Source: Billgrantia aerodenitrificans
Lineage (GTDB): Bacteria > Pseudomonadota > Gammaproteobacteria > Pseudomonadales > Halomonadaceae
DNA: 64,000 bases
Reading direction: 5' to 3'
Assembly: GCF_021404405.1 (NCBI RefSeq)
Contig: NZ_JABFTV010000010.1
Span: 1-64,000, forward strand
How positions within the stretch are numbered: position 1 is the stretch's first letter; the number at the start of each line of letters is the position of its first letter. Both the position numbers and the translations under genes were made by a program. Positions 1-9,596 of the stretch are shown here, piece by piece. The notes under the pieces were generated by a model, which was given only the letters and a program-made list of their open reading frames with translations, searched no databases and was not told where the DNA came from.

Positions 1-207
1 TCAAAGCTTCTCAAAAGACCCGAAGGTCTCGACGAGTCGCTTGCCTTGAAATGGTGTGACTTCTCACCACCTCATCGACAAGCGCCCACATGAATTACCT
101 GATCGATTGTTAAAGAGCGGCCCCGGGCTCTATAGAGAGTGGAGCGTCTCGCTTGCTGTCGGGGCCGTCGATCCTGTGACCGAGGGGCCTCGCCAGCGCC
201 CTGCGAG
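1..207 (-). promoter_or_regulatory. 16S rRNA operon leader with boxA antiterminator
   Basis: Read on the minus strand, this stretch matches the leader that precedes 16S rRNA in gammaproteobacteria. A perfect boxA (GCTCTTTAACA) lies at 108-118, followed by the typical AATCGATCAGGTAATTCATG tail. The boxA element loads the Nus antitermination complex on rRNA transcripts. The mature 16S gene is not in the window and should begin a few tens of bases left of position 1. No protein-coding gene is credible here. Confidence 0.85.
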
Positions 208-215
208 GAAGGCGT

Positions 216-243
216 ATTCTACTGAAGCGCCGGAGTTTGTCAA
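216..243 (-). promoter_or_regulatory. rRNA promoter, proximal
   Basis: On the minus strand, a -35 TTGACA at 238-243 and a -10 TAGAAT at 216-221 are separated by 16 bp. This is a near-consensus sigma-70 promoter firing into the boxA leader about 100 bp downstream. Confidence 0.85.
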
Positions 244-341
244 CTCTCTTCGAGGCCGTCACCGAGGTGACCCTGACATCGAAGACCAGCCGGAGCCGGC
301 GACCGCAAGCCCGCTTCCGGACTTGCTTTCGAGTGGGGCGC

Positions 342-369
342 ATTCTACCGAATCCGCCGCGGGCGTCAA
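342..369 (-). promoter_or_regulatory. rRNA promoter, middle
   Basis: On the minus strand, TTGACG at 364-369 and TAGAAT at 342-347 have a 16 bp spacer and the same -10 as the proximal promoter 126 bp downstream. It is the second of a tandem rRNA promoter set. Confidence 0.8.
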
Positions 370-470
370 GTGCGAATTCTGCGAAGCGAATCGAAAAACT
401 CAAACAACGACAACCACTTACCACTCTCCCCACCGCCTGCAACGTTGCTCGTCACCGGCAGCGGATGCGT

Positions 471-520
471 ACTTTACGGCTTTCCCCCGAGCCCCGCAAG
501 GGCCGGCTGTAAAAATATTT
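471..520 (-). promoter_or_regulatory. possible distal rRNA promoter with UP-like element
   Basis: On the minus strand, TTGCGG (494-499), a 17 bp spacer and TAAAGT (471-476) follow an AT-rich tract (about 509-520) placed like an UP element. It is weaker than the two downstream promoters and is called by position and spacing only. Confidence 0.45.
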
Positions 521-563
521 CAGGATGATGGCGAAGCGGTGACGAGACGCGGGCGAGTCAGCT

Positions 564-597
564 ATCCACAGCCGCTCGCAGGCGAGGGGCTGTGGAT
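564..597. repeat. long inverted repeat between the rRNA promoters and tyrS
   Basis: A 10 bp perfect stem (564-573 with 588-597, ATCCACAGCC/GGCTGTGGAT) continues inward with a further 5 bp pairing (575-579 with 582-586). No T tract follows on either strand, so it is not a typical intrinsic terminator. Its function is unknown. Confidence 0.6.
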
Positions 598-623
598 GGT
601 TTTGCCCCAGGAGTGAAGACGAC

Positions 624-646
624 GACGCCCGCACGGGGCGGGCGTC
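624..646 (-). terminator. terminator-like hairpin after tyrS
   Basis: A 9 bp perfect stem (GACGCCCGC/GCGGGCGTC) with a 5-base loop lies 50 bp beyond the tyrS stop in the direction of transcription. It lacks a clear U tract, so efficiency is uncertain. Confidence 0.55.
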
Positions 647-696
647 GGTAGAGCAACTGACTTGTCATCAGTTGGCCTGAGAGCCGGTGGAATGAC

Positions 697-1896
697 TCAG
701 CGTAGCGTGACCCGGGCATAGCGCTTCTTGCCGGCCTGAATCACGTAGCTCTTGCCGGTGTCGAGCATGGCATCCTTGGCCGCTACTTCGCCGTCGACCT
801 TGACCCGACCGTTGCCCAGCATGTCCTTGGCCTGGGCGCTGTTGTTGGCCAGCCCCGCCCGGTTGAGCACCGCGGCGATGGGCGCCTGGGCGCTGCCCTC
901 GAAGTCGACCTCTACCTCGGGCAGGTCTTCGGGCAGCTCGCCTTCGGCCAGGCGGTTGCCGGCCGACTTGTGGGCATTGGCCGCGGCCTCTTCGCCGTGG
1001 TAGCGGCCGATCAGCTCGCGGGCGAGGATCATCTTGATGTCGCGCGGGTTGGCACCGGCCTCGACGTCGCGCTTGAGCGCTTCGATCTCTTCGTTGGATT
1101 TCAGCGAGAGCAGTTCGAAGTAGCGCCACATCAGGCTGTCGGGCATGGAGACGAGCTTGTTGAACATCGAGCCCGGCGCCTCGTCGACGCCGACGTAGTT
1201 GCCCAGCGACTTCGACATCTTCTGCACGCCGTCGAGACCTTCGAGCAGCGGCATGGTGATGACCACCTGCGGCTCCATGCCGAAGTGCTTCTGGATCTCG
1301 CGCCCCATCAGCAGGTTGAACTTCTGGTCGGTGCCGCCCATCTCGACGTCGGCTTCGAGCGCCACGGAGTCGTAGCCCTGCACCAGCGGGTAGAGAAACT
1401 CATGAATGGAGATCGGCTGACCCGACTTGTAGCGCTTGTCGAAGTCGTCGCGCTCGAGCATGCGCGCCACGGTGCTCTGGGCGGCCAGCTCGATCATCTT
1501 GGCCGCGGTGAGCTCGCCGAACCACTCGGAGTTGAAGCGCACCTCGGTCTTGTCGGGATCGAGGATCTTGAACACCTGCTCCTTATAGGTCTGGGCGTTG
1601 GCACGGACCTCTTCTTCGGTGAGCGGCTTACGAGTGACGTTCTTGCCAGTGGGGTCGCCGATGCGCCCGGTGAAGTCGCCGATCAGGAAGATGATCTGGT
1701 GGCCCAGATCCTGGAACTGGCGCATCTTGGTCAGCAGCACACTGTGGCCGAGGTGCAGGTCGGGAGCCGTGGGATCGAAGCCCGCCTTGATGCGCAGCTT
1801 GCGGCCGGACTCGAGCTTCTTGATCAGCTCGTCCTCCAGCAGGATCTCCTGGGTGCCTCGTTTCAGCAGCGCCAGTGCGCTTGCGACCTCGCTCAT
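697..1896 (-). CDS. tyrS: Tyrosyl-tRNA synthetase
   Basis: Charges tRNA-Tyr with tyrosine in the cytoplasm. The 399-residue protein has the class I signature HLGH at residues 48-51 and KMSKS at 226-230, and a C-terminal S4-like RNA-binding region. The KMSKS motif and this length fit the TyrZ-type bacterial enzyme rather than the E. coli TyrS type. The chosen ATG is preceded by GGGAGAG at good spacing; an upstream in-frame ATG would add 40 residues without family similarity. It is divergent from anmK and lies next to an rRNA operon, the same neighbourhood as in Pseudomonas. Confidence 0.95.
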   Translation of the reverse strand: MSEVASALALLKRGTQEILLEDELIKKLESGRKLRIKAGFDPTAPDLHLGHSVLLTKMRQFQDLGHQIIFLIGDFTGRIGDPTGKNVTRKPLTEEEVRANAQTYKEQVFKILDPDKTEVRFNSEWFGELTAAKMIELAAQSTVARMLERDDFDKRYKSGQPISIHEFLYPLVQGYDSVALEADVEMGGTDQKFNLLMGREIQKHFGMEPQVVITMPLLEGLDGVQKMSKSLGNYVGVDEAPGSMFNKLVSMPDSLMWRYFELLSLKSNEEIEALKRDVEAGANPRDIKMILARELIGRYHGEEAAANAHKSAGNRLAEGELPEDLPEVEVDFEGSAQAPIAAVLNRAGLANNSAQAKDMLGNGRVKVDGEVAAKDAMLDTGKSYVIQAGKKRYARVTLR

Positions 1897-2009
1897 CTCT
1901 CCCACTCCAAATACGTTGATCGCCCGTGCGGGCTGGGTCCATCGAATGGGGCACGATGGTAGCATGACTTGATGCCTCGCGGTCCCCCCAGCCTTAGGGA
2001 GAAGTAGAG

Positions 2010-3155
2010 ATGCCACTATTCGTTGGTCTGATGTCCGGCACCAGCCTGGACGGCATCGATGCCGCCCTGGTCGAGATCGATTCCACGGGGAGCGCGAGCC
2101 TGCTTGCCACCCACGCCGAACCGATGCCCGAAGCGCTGCGCGAGCAGCTGCTCGAGCTCTGCCAGGCCGAACGGGTCGCCTTTGCCGAGCTGGCCAGCGC
2201 CGAGGATGCCTTCTGCCGGCTTCAGGCCGTCGCGGTCCAGCATCTGCTCGAAGGCTATCTATCCGAAGGTAAGGGCATCGCCATCGGCGAGATTGCCGCC
2301 ATCGGCAGCCACGGCCAGACCATCGAGCACGCCCCCTGGGGCCACGCCGACGGGCCGGCCTATACGCTTCAACTCGACAATCCCAGCCTGCTGGCCGAGC
2401 TGACAGGCTGCACGGTGGTGGCCGACTTTCGCCGTCGTGACCTGGCCGCCGGCGGTCAGGCCGCTCCGCTCGCGCCGGCCTTCCACGAGGCGCTGTTTCG
2501 GCGTGCGGGGCAGTGGCAGCTGGTGCTCAACCTGGGCGGCTTCGCCAACCTGACCCTGCTGCCCCCCGCGGAGAGCGAGGCCGAGGTGATCGGCTTCGAT
2601 ACCGGCCCGGCCAACGCGCTGCTGGATGCCTGGCACGCCCGCCATCGTGGCGGCCGCTACGATCCCGACGGCGCCTGGGCCGCTTCGGGCCAGGTGGATG
2701 ACTCCCTGCTGGAGCGCCTGCTTGCCGAGCCCTTCTTTCATCGCCCACCGCCGCGCAGCACCGGGCGCGAGGTGTTCCACCTCGACTGGCTCGAAGGCCA
2801 TCTCACGGGAAAGGAGAGTCCTGCTGACGTGCAGGCAACCCTGGCGGAGCTGACCGCCACCAGTGTGGCTCTGGGCATCGAGATGGCACGCGAGCTGGCC
2901 GGCGCTCCGCCGGCCTCGGCGCTGATCCCCTGCGGCGGTGGCGCCCACAATAGCGATCTGCTCGGCCGTCTGGCCCGCCACCTGCCGGAAACCGCCCTGG
3001 TACCCAGCAGCGACTGGGGATGGCCGGCCGACTGGCTGGAAGCCGGCGCCTTCGCCTGGCTCGCCTGGCGCCGCCTGGAAGGGCTGCCCGGCAACCTGCC
3101 CAGCGTCACCGGCGCTGCCGGCCCGCGCATCCTCGGCGGCGTCTACGCGCCCTAA
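2010..3155 (+). CDS. anmK: Anhydro-N-acetylmuramic acid kinase
   Basis: Converts 1,6-anhydro-MurNAc from recycled peptidoglycan to MurNAc-6-phosphate using ATP. The protein opens with the family signature [18 protein letters not shown] (about residues 6-23), and carries DTGPAN and CGGGAHN motifs further on; 381 residues is close to the usual length. GGGAGAAG lies about 8 bases before the ATG. It is convergent with pilU, with only an 11-base gap between the two stop codons, and divergent from tyrS. Confidence 0.95.
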   Translation: MPLFVGLMSGTSLDGIDAALVEIDSTGSASLLATHAEPMPEALREQLLELCQAERVAFAELASAEDAFCRLQAVAVQHLLEGYLSEGKGIAIGEIAAIGSHGQTIEHAPWGHADGPAYTLQLDNPSLLAELTGCTVVADFRRRDLAAGGQAAPLAPAFHEALFRRAGQWQLVLNLGGFANLTLLPPAESEAEVIGFDTGPANALLDAWHARHRGGRYDPDGAWAASGQVDDSLLERLLAEPFFHRPPPRSTGREVFHLDWLEGHLTGKESPADVQATLAELTATSVALGIEMARELAGAPPASALIPCGGGAHNSDLLGRLARHLPETALVPSSDWGWPADWLEAGAFAWLAWRRLEGLPGNLPSVTGAAGPRILGGVYAP

Positions 3156-3166
3156 ACTATTCGAGG

Positions 3167-4309
3167 CTAAAAGTCGTCGTCGTCGCGCAGTGACAGCCGC
3201 TGCGCCGACTCCTGCGCCTTGGCCAGCACGTCGCTCTTCTCGTCGCCGTACTTGATCATCATGCGCAGCTCGTTGGCCGAGTCGGCGTGCACCATGGCCA
3301 CTTCCTCGCTGATCCTGCCCGCCTTGTAGAGGTCGTACAGGGCCTGGTCGAAGGTCTGCATTCCCTGATCGCGGGAGCGGCCCATGACGTTCTTGATCTC
3401 GCCCACGTCGCCCTTGCGGATGAGATCGGCGATGAGGGGCGTGCGCTGCAGGATCTCGATGGCCGGACAGCGACCGCCGTCGCGGGTGGGCAGCAGTTGC
3501 TGGGCGACGATGGCGTGCAGGTTGAGCGACAGGTCGAGCCAGATCTGCTCGTGGCGCTCGTGGGGGAAGAAGTGAATGATGCGATCCAGCGCCTGGTTGG
3601 CGTTGTTGGCGTGCAGCGTGGCCAGGCACAGGTGGCCGGTCTCGGCGAAGGTCAGGGCGTGCTCCATGGTCTCGCGGGTGCGCACCTCGCCGATCAGCAC
3701 CACGTCCGGCGCCTGGCGCAGGGTGTTCTTCAGCGCCACTTCGAACGACTCGGTGTCGATGCCCACTTCACGCTGATTGATGATCGCCTTCTTGTGCGGA
3801 TGCACGTATTCGATGGGGTCCTCGACGCTGATGATGTGGCCGCCTACGGTCTCGTTACGCTGCTGGATCATCGACGCCAGAGTGGTCGACTTGCCGGTGC
3901 CGGTACCGCCGACCACGAACACCAGCCCGCGCTTGAGATTGGCCAGCTCGCCCAACTGAGGCGGCAGCGATAGTTCTTCGAGATGGGGAATCTCATAGGC
4001 GATGCGCCGGATGACCATCGCCAGCTGATTGCGCTGCTGGAAGGCGCTGACCCGGAAGCGACCGCGACCGCTGAGACTCAGGGCGAAATTGGCCTCACGC
4101 TCCTGCGCGAAGCGCTCCTTGAGTCCTTCAGGCACGGCCACGTTGACCAGCTCGCGCACCTGCTCCACCGAGAGCCGCTGATCGCCCAGCGCGGTGAGCT
4201 TGCCGGCGGTCTTGATGGTGGGTGGCGCCTGAACCGAGATCAGCAGATCCGAGGCCTCCTGCCGGGCCATGATGTCGAGCAGCTGCTCAAGCCATTCCTG
4301 TGCTTTCAT
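3167..4309 (-). CDS. pilU: Type IV pilus retraction ATPase PilU
   Basis: PilT-dependent accessory retraction ATPase of the type IV pilus, acting as a cytoplasmic hexamer at the pilus base. The 380-residue protein shows the secretion-ATPase order: an N-terminal PAS-like domain, Walker A GGTGTGKST (about 135-143), an Asp box, Walker B-type LIGEVRTRET and the His box LATLHANNANQALDR. The GGTGTGKST form and the acidic DDDDF tail distinguish it from the neighbouring pilT product. It lies 32 bases downstream of pilT in the same direction and is very likely cotranscribed. No pilin or assembly genes are in the window. Confidence 0.93.
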   Translation of the reverse strand: MKAQEWLEQLLDIMARQEASDLLISVQAPPTIKTAGKLTALGDQRLSVEQVRELVNVAVPEGLKERFAQEREANFALSLSGRGRFRVSAFQQRNQLAMVIRRIAYEIPHLEELSLPPQLGELANLKRGLVFVVGGTGTGKSTTLASMIQQRNETVGGHIISVEDPIEYVHPHKKAIINQREVGIDTESFEVALKNTLRQAPDVVLIGEVRTRETMEHALTFAETGHLCLATLHANNANQALDRIIHFFPHERHEQIWLDLSLNLHAIVAQQLLPTRDGGRCPAIEILQRTPLIADLIRKGDVGEIKNVMGRSRDQGMQTFDQALYDLYKAGRISEEVAMVHADSANELRMMIKYGDEKSDVLAKAQESAQRLSLRDDDDF

Positions 4310-4341
4310 CTCCCCACCCCCTTGTCGTCATCATCGAACAC

Positions 4342-5376
4342 TCAACTGGTCAGTGCGCTCTTGGCCCGGGCCTGGGCTTCATCGCGATTGACCACGTTCT
4401 CCGCCACCAGCTTGGCCAGCGCGGCGTCGAGTGTCTGCATGCCGATGTTGCCGCCGGTCTGGATGGCCGAGTAGATCTGCGCCACCTTGTCCTCGCGGAT
4501 CAGGTTGCGTACCGCCGCGTTGGCGATGAGGATCTCGTGGGCCGCCACGCGTCCGCCGCTGCGCCGCTTGAGCAGCGTCTGGGAAATGACCGCCTGCAGC
4601 GACTCCGACAGCATCGAGCGCACCATGGCTTTCTCTTCGCCGGGGAAGACGTCGATGATCCGGTCGATAGTCTTGGCCGCCGAGGTGGTGTGCAGGGTGC
4701 CGAACACCAGATGGCCGGTTTCGGCGGCGGTGAGCGCCAGGCGAATGGTCTCGAGGTCGCGCATCTCGCCCACCAGGATCACGTCGGGGTCCTCGCGCAG
4801 GGCGCTGCGCAGCGCCTGGGCGAAGCCGTGGGTGTCGCGATGCACCTCGCGCTGGTTGATCAGACAGCGCTTGCTGCGATGCACGAATTCCACCGGGTCC
4901 TCGATGGTGAGGATATGGTCGTAACGGTGATCGTTGATATAGTCGATCATGGCGGCCAGGGTGGTGCTCTTGCCCGAGCCGGTAGGCCCGGTGACCAGCA
5001 CCAGCCCGCGGGGCAGCAGAGCAAGGCGGCGGAAGACCTCACCCAGCCCCAGGTCCTCCATGGTCAGCACTTCGCTGGGGATGGTACGGAATACCGCGCC
5101 GGCGCCACGCGCCTGGTTGAAGGCGTTGACACGAAAGCGCGCCACGCCCGGAACCTCGAAGGAGAAGTCGGTCTCGAAGAACTCCTCGTAGTCACGGCGC
5201 TGGCGGTCGCCCATGATGTCGTAGATCAGCTTGCGGACTTCCTTGTCATCCATGGCCGGCACATTGAGGCGGCGAATGTCGCCGTCGACGCGGATCATCG
5301 GCGGCAGGCCGGCCGACAGGTGCAGATCGGAGGCGTTCTGTTTTGCCGAGAACGCCAGCAGTTCGGTAATATCCAT
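4342..5376 (-). CDS. pilT: Type IV pilus retraction ATPase PilT
   Basis: Main motor for pilus depolymerisation and twitching motility. The 344-residue protein is normal length for PilT. It has Walker A GPTGSGKSTT, the Asp-box region IEDPVEFVH, Walker B LVGEMRDLETI and the His-box FGTLHTTSAAKTIDR. It starts MDITELLAFSAKQNASDLHL, the typical PilT N terminus. It is the first gene of a pilT-pilU pair and is divergent from the PLP-homeostasis gene, with a 68-base intergenic region that must hold both promoters. Confidence 0.95.
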   Translation of the reverse strand: MDITELLAFSAKQNASDLHLSAGLPPMIRVDGDIRRLNVPAMDDKEVRKLIYDIMGDRQRRDYEEFFETDFSFEVPGVARFRVNAFNQARGAGAVFRTIPSEVLTMEDLGLGEVFRRLALLPRGLVLVTGPTGSGKSTTLAAMIDYINDHRYDHILTIEDPVEFVHRSKRCLINQREVHRDTHGFAQALRSALREDPDVILVGEMRDLETIRLALTAAETGHLVFGTLHTTSAAKTIDRIIDVFPGEEKAMVRSMLSESLQAVISQTLLKRRSGGRVAAHEILIANAAVRNLIREDKVAQIYSAIQTGGNIGMQTLDAALAKLVAENVVNRDEAQARAKSALTS

Positions 5377-5444
5377 GCGATTCCCCTGCTCCCGATTAAG
5401 GTTCCAGCGAGTATGACAGACCTTGCGGACATGAAGGACTTCAT

Positions 5445-6164
5445 GTGGCTGAGATGACGGATACCATGCTTTCCGAGTCGCTGGCCAGCGCTCGCCGACG
5501 TTTGGCCACCGCCTTGTCGGCGGCCGGACGCACGCCCGATGCGGCCCGGCTGCTGGCCGTGAGCAAGACCAAGCCGGCCGGCATGATTCGCGAGGCGTGG
5601 CAGCTCGGCCAGCGGGAATTTGGCGAGAACTACGTCCAGGAAGCGCTGGAGAAGCAGACCGAACTGGCCGACCTGAAGGGCATCGTGTGGCACTTCATCG
5701 GCCCGCTGCAGGCCAACAAGACACGCGCCGTGGCCGAGCACTTCGACTGGGTGCATAGCGTCGACCGCGTGAAGATCGCCCGACGCCTGAACGACCAGCG
5801 CCCCGAGGCACTGGGCCCGCTCGAGGTCTGCCTGCAGGTCAACGTCAGCGGCGAGGCCAGCAAGTCGGGCGTGGCTTTTGACGAACTGGAAAGCCTGGCG
5901 CAAGCGGTGGTTTCACTGCCACGCTTGCGTCTGCGCGGGCTGATGGCCATTCCGGCGCCGGCGGCAACCGTGGCCGAGCAGCGAGCCCCGCTGGCACGCC
6001 TGCGCCAGGCCCTGGAAGCGTTGCAGCAGCGCTTCCCCGAGGCCCCGCTGGACACCCTGTCGATGGGCATGAGCGACGACCTGGAAGCCGCCATTCTCGA
6101 GGGCGCCACCCTGGTACGACTGGGCACGGCCATTTTCGGCGCACGGAACACATCGCGTCGCTAG
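5445..6164 (+). CDS. YggS-family pyridoxal phosphate homeostasis protein
   Basis: A PLP-binding protein of the YggS/PLPBP family, involved in vitamin B6 and amino-acid homeostasis without known catalysis. The family lysine lies in LLAVSKTKPA (about residues 36-45); GENYVQEAL, WHFIGPLQANK and SMGMSDDLEAAI are further signatures. I take GTG at 5445 as start because AAGGA lies six bases upstream; an in-frame ATG at 5454 is the alternative. It is followed by proC, a pairing common in bacteria, and the two may be cotranscribed. Confidence 0.92.
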   Translation: MAEMTDTMLSESLASARRRLATALSAAGRTPDAARLLAVSKTKPAGMIREAWQLGQREFGENYVQEALEKQTELADLKGIVWHFIGPLQANKTRAVAEHFDWVHSVDRVKIARRLNDQRPEALGPLEVCLQVNVSGEASKSGVAFDELESLAQAVVSLPRLRLRGLMAIPAPAATVAEQRAPLARLRQALEALQQRFPEAPLDTLSMGMSDDLEAAILEGATLVRLGTAIFGARNTSRR

Positions 6165-6221
6165 ACGCACTCGCACCGGCACGTGGCCGGTCGCTGGATA
6201 ACAGAAGAAGGACGAATCGCA

Positions 6222-7046
6222 ATGGCCAGCAGAGTCACCTTCATCGGCGCAGGCAACATGGCCAGCGCCATCATCGGCGGCATGATCGACAACGGCCACC
6301 CGGCCACCGCCATCACCGCCACCTCGCCCAGCGATGCCTTCCTGGCGCCGGTGCATGAGCGCTACGGCATTCGCACCAACACCGACAACCAGGCCGCGGT
6401 GCGTGACGCCGACATCGTGGTGCTGGCGGTGAAGCCTCAGGTCATGCGCGAGGTCTGCGAAGGGCTGCGCGACACCCTGCAGCGCCAGCGCCCGCTGATC
6501 ATCTCGGTGGCGGCGGGACTCACCGCCGAGTCGCTGCAGGCCTGGATGGGTGGCGGCCTGCCGCTGGTGCGCTGCATGCCCAATACGCCGTCGCTGGTCG
6601 GCGCCGGTGCCGCCGGCCTGTACGCCACTGTCGAAGTGAGCGACGAGCAGCGCGCCCAGGCCACCGAGCTGCTCGAGGCCGTGGGTCTGGTCGAGTGGGT
6701 GGCGGAAGAGTCCCTGCTGGATGCCGTGACCGCCGTTTCCGGCAGCGGCCCGGCCTACTTCTTCCTGATGTTCGAAGCCATGGAAGAGGCCGGCGTCAAG
6801 CTCGGTCTGCCGGCCGAGACGGCACGGCGACTGGCGATCCAGACGGCGCTCGGCGCGGCGCGCATGGCACAGCAGAGCGAGCTCACCCCGGACCGCCTCA
6901 AGCGCAACGTGATGTCTCCCGGTGGCACCACCGAGCGTGCCGTGGAGCACATGGAGCAGGCCGGCCTGCGCGGCATCGTGGCCGACGCCATGGATGCCTG
7001 CGCCGCCCGCGCGCGGGAGATGGCCGAAGAGCTCGGCCAGCGATAG
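6222..7046 (+). CDS. proC: Pyrroline-5-carboxylate reductase
   Basis: Last step of proline synthesis: reduces pyrroline-5-carboxylate with NAD(P)H. The 274-residue protein begins with a Rossmann motif FIGAGNMASAIIGG and carries the C-terminal signature SPGGTTERAVEHME. The start has AGAAGGA nine bases upstream; an upstream in-frame ATG at 6183 would precede the Rossmann motif with unrelated sequence. It sits between yggS and yggT as in Pseudomonas. Confidence 0.95.
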   Translation: MASRVTFIGAGNMASAIIGGMIDNGHPATAITATSPSDAFLAPVHERYGIRTNTDNQAAVRDADIVVLAVKPQVMREVCEGLRDTLQRQRPLIISVAAGLTAESLQAWMGGGLPLVRCMPNTPSLVGAGAAGLYATVEVSDEQRAQATELLEAVGLVEWVAEESLLDAVTAVSGSGPAYFFLMFEAMEEAGVKLGLPAETARRLAIQTALGAARMAQQSELTPDRLKRNVMSPGGTTERAVEHMEQAGLRGIVADAMDACAARAREMAEELGQR

Positions 7047-7122
7047 CCTTCTCGGCCAACGATAGTCTTTCAGGCCGCTCCCGCTGACGGAGCGGCCATC
7101 TCGACGACATGGAGGAGCCCAC

Positions 7123-7713
7123 ATGGGCCAAATGGGAAATGCCGGCCTGCTGCTGGTCAACACCCTGATCAACATCTACCTGTTCCTGATGATGCTGCGC
7201 TTTCTGCTGCAGGCATCCCAGGCCGACTACTACAACCCCATCAGCCAGTCGGTGGTGAAGATCACCCAGCCAGTGGTGCGCCCCTTTCAGGGCTTCCTCG
7301 GCCCGGTGATGGGACGCTTCGACATGGCCACCCTGGCCGCGGCCTTCGTGCTCAAGGCGGTCAGCATCGTGGCGATCCTGCAGATCGCCGGCATCGGCAT
7401 GCCGCCGATCACCCAGGTGGCGATCGGCGCCATTGCGGCCATCGCCAACGCCATTCTCAAGATCTATTTCTTCGCCTTGATCGTGATGATCATCCTGAGC
7501 TGGGTCGCGCCCAACGCCAGCCATCCCGGGGCGCTGCTGGTGATGCAGTTGGTGGAGCCGATCATGGCACCGGTGCGCAAGGTCATTCCGCCGCTGGGCA
7601 TGATCGACCTGTCGCCGATCGTGGTCTTCATCGCCATCAGCATCGTCGATGGTATCGTGGTGGGCGCGCTGACCCGTGCCGCCGGTATCGCCGGCGCTCT
7701 GGTGGGGCTGTGA
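7123..7713 (+). CDS. YggT family integral membrane protein
   Basis: A 196-residue hydrophobic protein with two repeated YggT-type halves, each with paired membrane segments (about residues 8-30 and 65-95; then 105-130 and 160-190). Motifs such as DYYNPISQSVVKITQPVVRP and its C-terminal counterpart around LVMQLVEPIMAPVRKVIPP show the internal repeat. Family members are linked to osmotic tolerance and membrane homeostasis, but the biochemical role is unknown. GGAGG lies just upstream of the ATG. The gene follows proC. Confidence 0.88.
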   Translation: MGQMGNAGLLLVNTLINIYLFLMMLRFLLQASQADYYNPISQSVVKITQPVVRPFQGFLGPVMGRFDMATLAAAFVLKAVSIVAILQIAGIGMPPITQVAIGAIAAIANAILKIYFFALIVMIILSWVAPNASHPGALLVMQLVEPIMAPVRKVIPPLGMIDLSPIVVFIAISIVDGIVVGALTRAAGIAGALVGL

Positions 7714-7778
7714 TCCACACTGTCGCCGTGATGGACCTCAACGACTGGACCCTCAACGACTGGACATAGAACGACAAG

Positions 7779-8936
7779 ATGCCCGAGCTTCCCGATGACT
7801 CGGTCGGCCTGGTGACGCCGCAGACGGCGCACTTCGACGACCCCCTGGCCCTGGCCTGCGGCAGAACCCTGCCCGCTTACGATCTCGTCTACGAGACCTA
7901 TGGCACGCTCAACGCCGAGCGTTCCAATGCGGTACTGATCTGCCATGCCCTGTCGGGACACCACCATGCCGCCGGCTACCATGACGCCGACGAGCGCAAG
8001 CCCGGCTGGTGGGACGCCCATATCGGCCCGGGCAAGTCGATCGATACCAACCGCTTCTTCGTGGTGTCGCTGAACAACCTGGGCGGCTGTCACGGCAGCA
8101 CGGGGCCGATCAGCACCAACCCCGCCACCGGCCGTCAGTGGGGGCCCGACTTCCCCATGGTCACGGTGAGCGACTGGGTGCACAGCCAGGCGCGCCTAGC
8201 CGATCGCCTGGGCATCGAGCGCTTCGCCGCTGCCATCGGCGGCAGTCTCGGCGGCATGCAGGTACTGCAGTGGACCCGCCTCTATCCAGAGCGGGTCGCC
8301 AACGCGGTGATCATCGCCGCCACGCCCAAGCTCTCGGCGCAGAACATCGCCTTCAACGAGGTGGCGCGCCAGGCGATCCGCTCCGACCCGGACTTCCACG
8401 ACGGCTGGTACGCCGAGCACGGTACCGCCCCCCGACGCGGCCTCAAGCTGGCGCGCATGGTGGGGCACATCACCTACCTCTCGGAAGACGCCATGGGCAG
8501 CAAGTTCGGCCGCGACCTGCGCAGCGAGGACCTCAACTTCGGCTACGACGTGGAGTTTCAGGTCGAATCCTACCTGCGCTACCAGGGCGACACCTTCTCC
8601 ACCGCCTTCGACGCCAACACCTACCTGCTGATGACCAAGGCGCTGGACTACTTCGACCCAGCAGCGGAGCACGGCGGCGTGCTGGCCGATGCCGTCGCGC
8701 CCAGCCAGTGCCCATTCCTGGTGGTGAGCTTCACCAGCGACTGGCGCTTCCCGCCGTCGCGCTCCCGCGAGCTGGCCAACGCCCTGATCCGCGCCGGCAA
8801 GCGGGTGAGCTACGTCAACATCGACTCGCCCCACGGTCACGACGCCTTCCTGCTGCCGGAGCCGCGCTACCAGGCGGTGTTCGCCGCCTTCATGTCTCGC
8901 GCCGCCCGCGAGCTGGGCTTGGAGGAGACCGCATGA
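7779..8936 (+). CDS. metX: Homoserine O-acyltransferase MetX
   Basis: Acylates homoserine, the first committed step of methionine synthesis. It is an alpha/beta-hydrolase of 385 residues with nucleophile elbow GGSLGGM (Ser about 156) and the catalytic His in DSPHGHDAF near the C terminus. Gammaproteobacterial MetX proteins can be succinyl- rather than acetyltransferases, so the acyl donor is left open. The stop codon overlaps the metW start (ATGATG), so the two are translationally coupled. Upstream is yggT. Confidence 0.93.
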   Translation: MPELPDDSVGLVTPQTAHFDDPLALACGRTLPAYDLVYETYGTLNAERSNAVLICHALSGHHHAAGYHDADERKPGWWDAHIGPGKSIDTNRFFVVSLNNLGGCHGSTGPISTNPATGRQWGPDFPMVTVSDWVHSQARLADRLGIERFAAAIGGSLGGMQVLQWTRLYPERVANAVIIAATPKLSAQNIAFNEVARQAIRSDPDFHDGWYAEHGTAPRRGLKLARMVGHITYLSEDAMGSKFGRDLRSEDLNFGYDVEFQVESYLRYQGDTFSTAFDANTYLLMTKALDYFDPAAEHGGVLADAVAPSQCPFLVVSFTSDWRFPPSRSRELANALIRAGKRVSYVNIDSPHGHDAFLLPEPRYQAVFAAFMSRAARELGLEETA

Positions 8937-9538
8937 TGCGTGCCGACCTGGAGCTGATCCATCGCTGGGTGCCCGAAGGCGCCCACATTCTCGACCTGGC
9001 CTGCGGCGACGGCACCCTGCTCGAAGCCCTGGCGCGGGACAAGGGGGTCACCGGCTACGGCCTGGAGATCGACCCGGCGGGCATCACGGCCTGTATCGCC
9101 AAGGGGGTGAGCGTCATCGAGCAGAACCTCGACGAGGGGCTGGTGCACTTCGAGGACGACACCTACGACCTGGTGGTCATGACCCAGGCCCTGCAGGCCC
9201 TGCGCCGCCCCGACCGCATGCTCGACGAGATGCTGCGGGTGGCCAACGAGTGCATCATCACCTTCCCCAACTTCGCCTACTGGCGCCATCGGGTGCACCT
9301 GGGGATCCGCGGCTACATGCCGGTCTCCAAGTCGCTGCCTCATGCCTGGTACGATACGCCCAACATCCATCTCTCGACCTTCAACGACTTCGAGCACCTG
9401 TGTCGCGAGAAGGGGCTACGCATCACCGACCGTGCCGTAGGCATCGGCGATCACGAGGGCCATTGGGCCACCCGGCTGCGGCCCAACCTGTTCGGCGAGA
9501 TCGCGATCTTTCGCGTCGAACGCCAGGATCGCCGCTGA
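8933..9538 (+). CDS. metW: Methionine biosynthesis protein MetW
   Basis: A small SAM-dependent methyltransferase-fold protein paired with MetX in proteobacteria and needed for full MetX activity in some species. The nucleotide-binding loop [15 protein letters not shown] (about residues 17-31) is clear, followed by [10 protein letters not shown]. The tail contains the MetW-typical segment [11 protein letters not shown]. The ATG overlaps metX by four bases; a second ATG follows immediately. Length is 201 residues, normal for the family. Confidence 0.93.
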   Translation: MMRADLELIHRWVPEGAHILDLACGDGTLLEALARDKGVTGYGLEIDPAGITACIAKGVSVIEQNLDEGLVHFEDDTYDLVVMTQALQALRRPDRMLDEMLRVANECIITFPNFAYWRHRVHLGIRGYMPVSKSLPHAWYDTPNIHLSTFNDFEHLCREKGLRITDRAVGIGDHEGHWATRLRPNLFGEIAIFRVERQDRR

Positions 9539-9596
9539 GGCCGTACCGCGGGCCCGCCATTTCAAGGCAGGCCCGCCATTTCAAGGAGAGAGTGCC

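Noticed and set aside
56..634. Frames of 60-186 codons in the rRNA leader
   Set aside because: They cross two strong promoters and the boxA leader, have no ribosome-binding site and resemble no protein.
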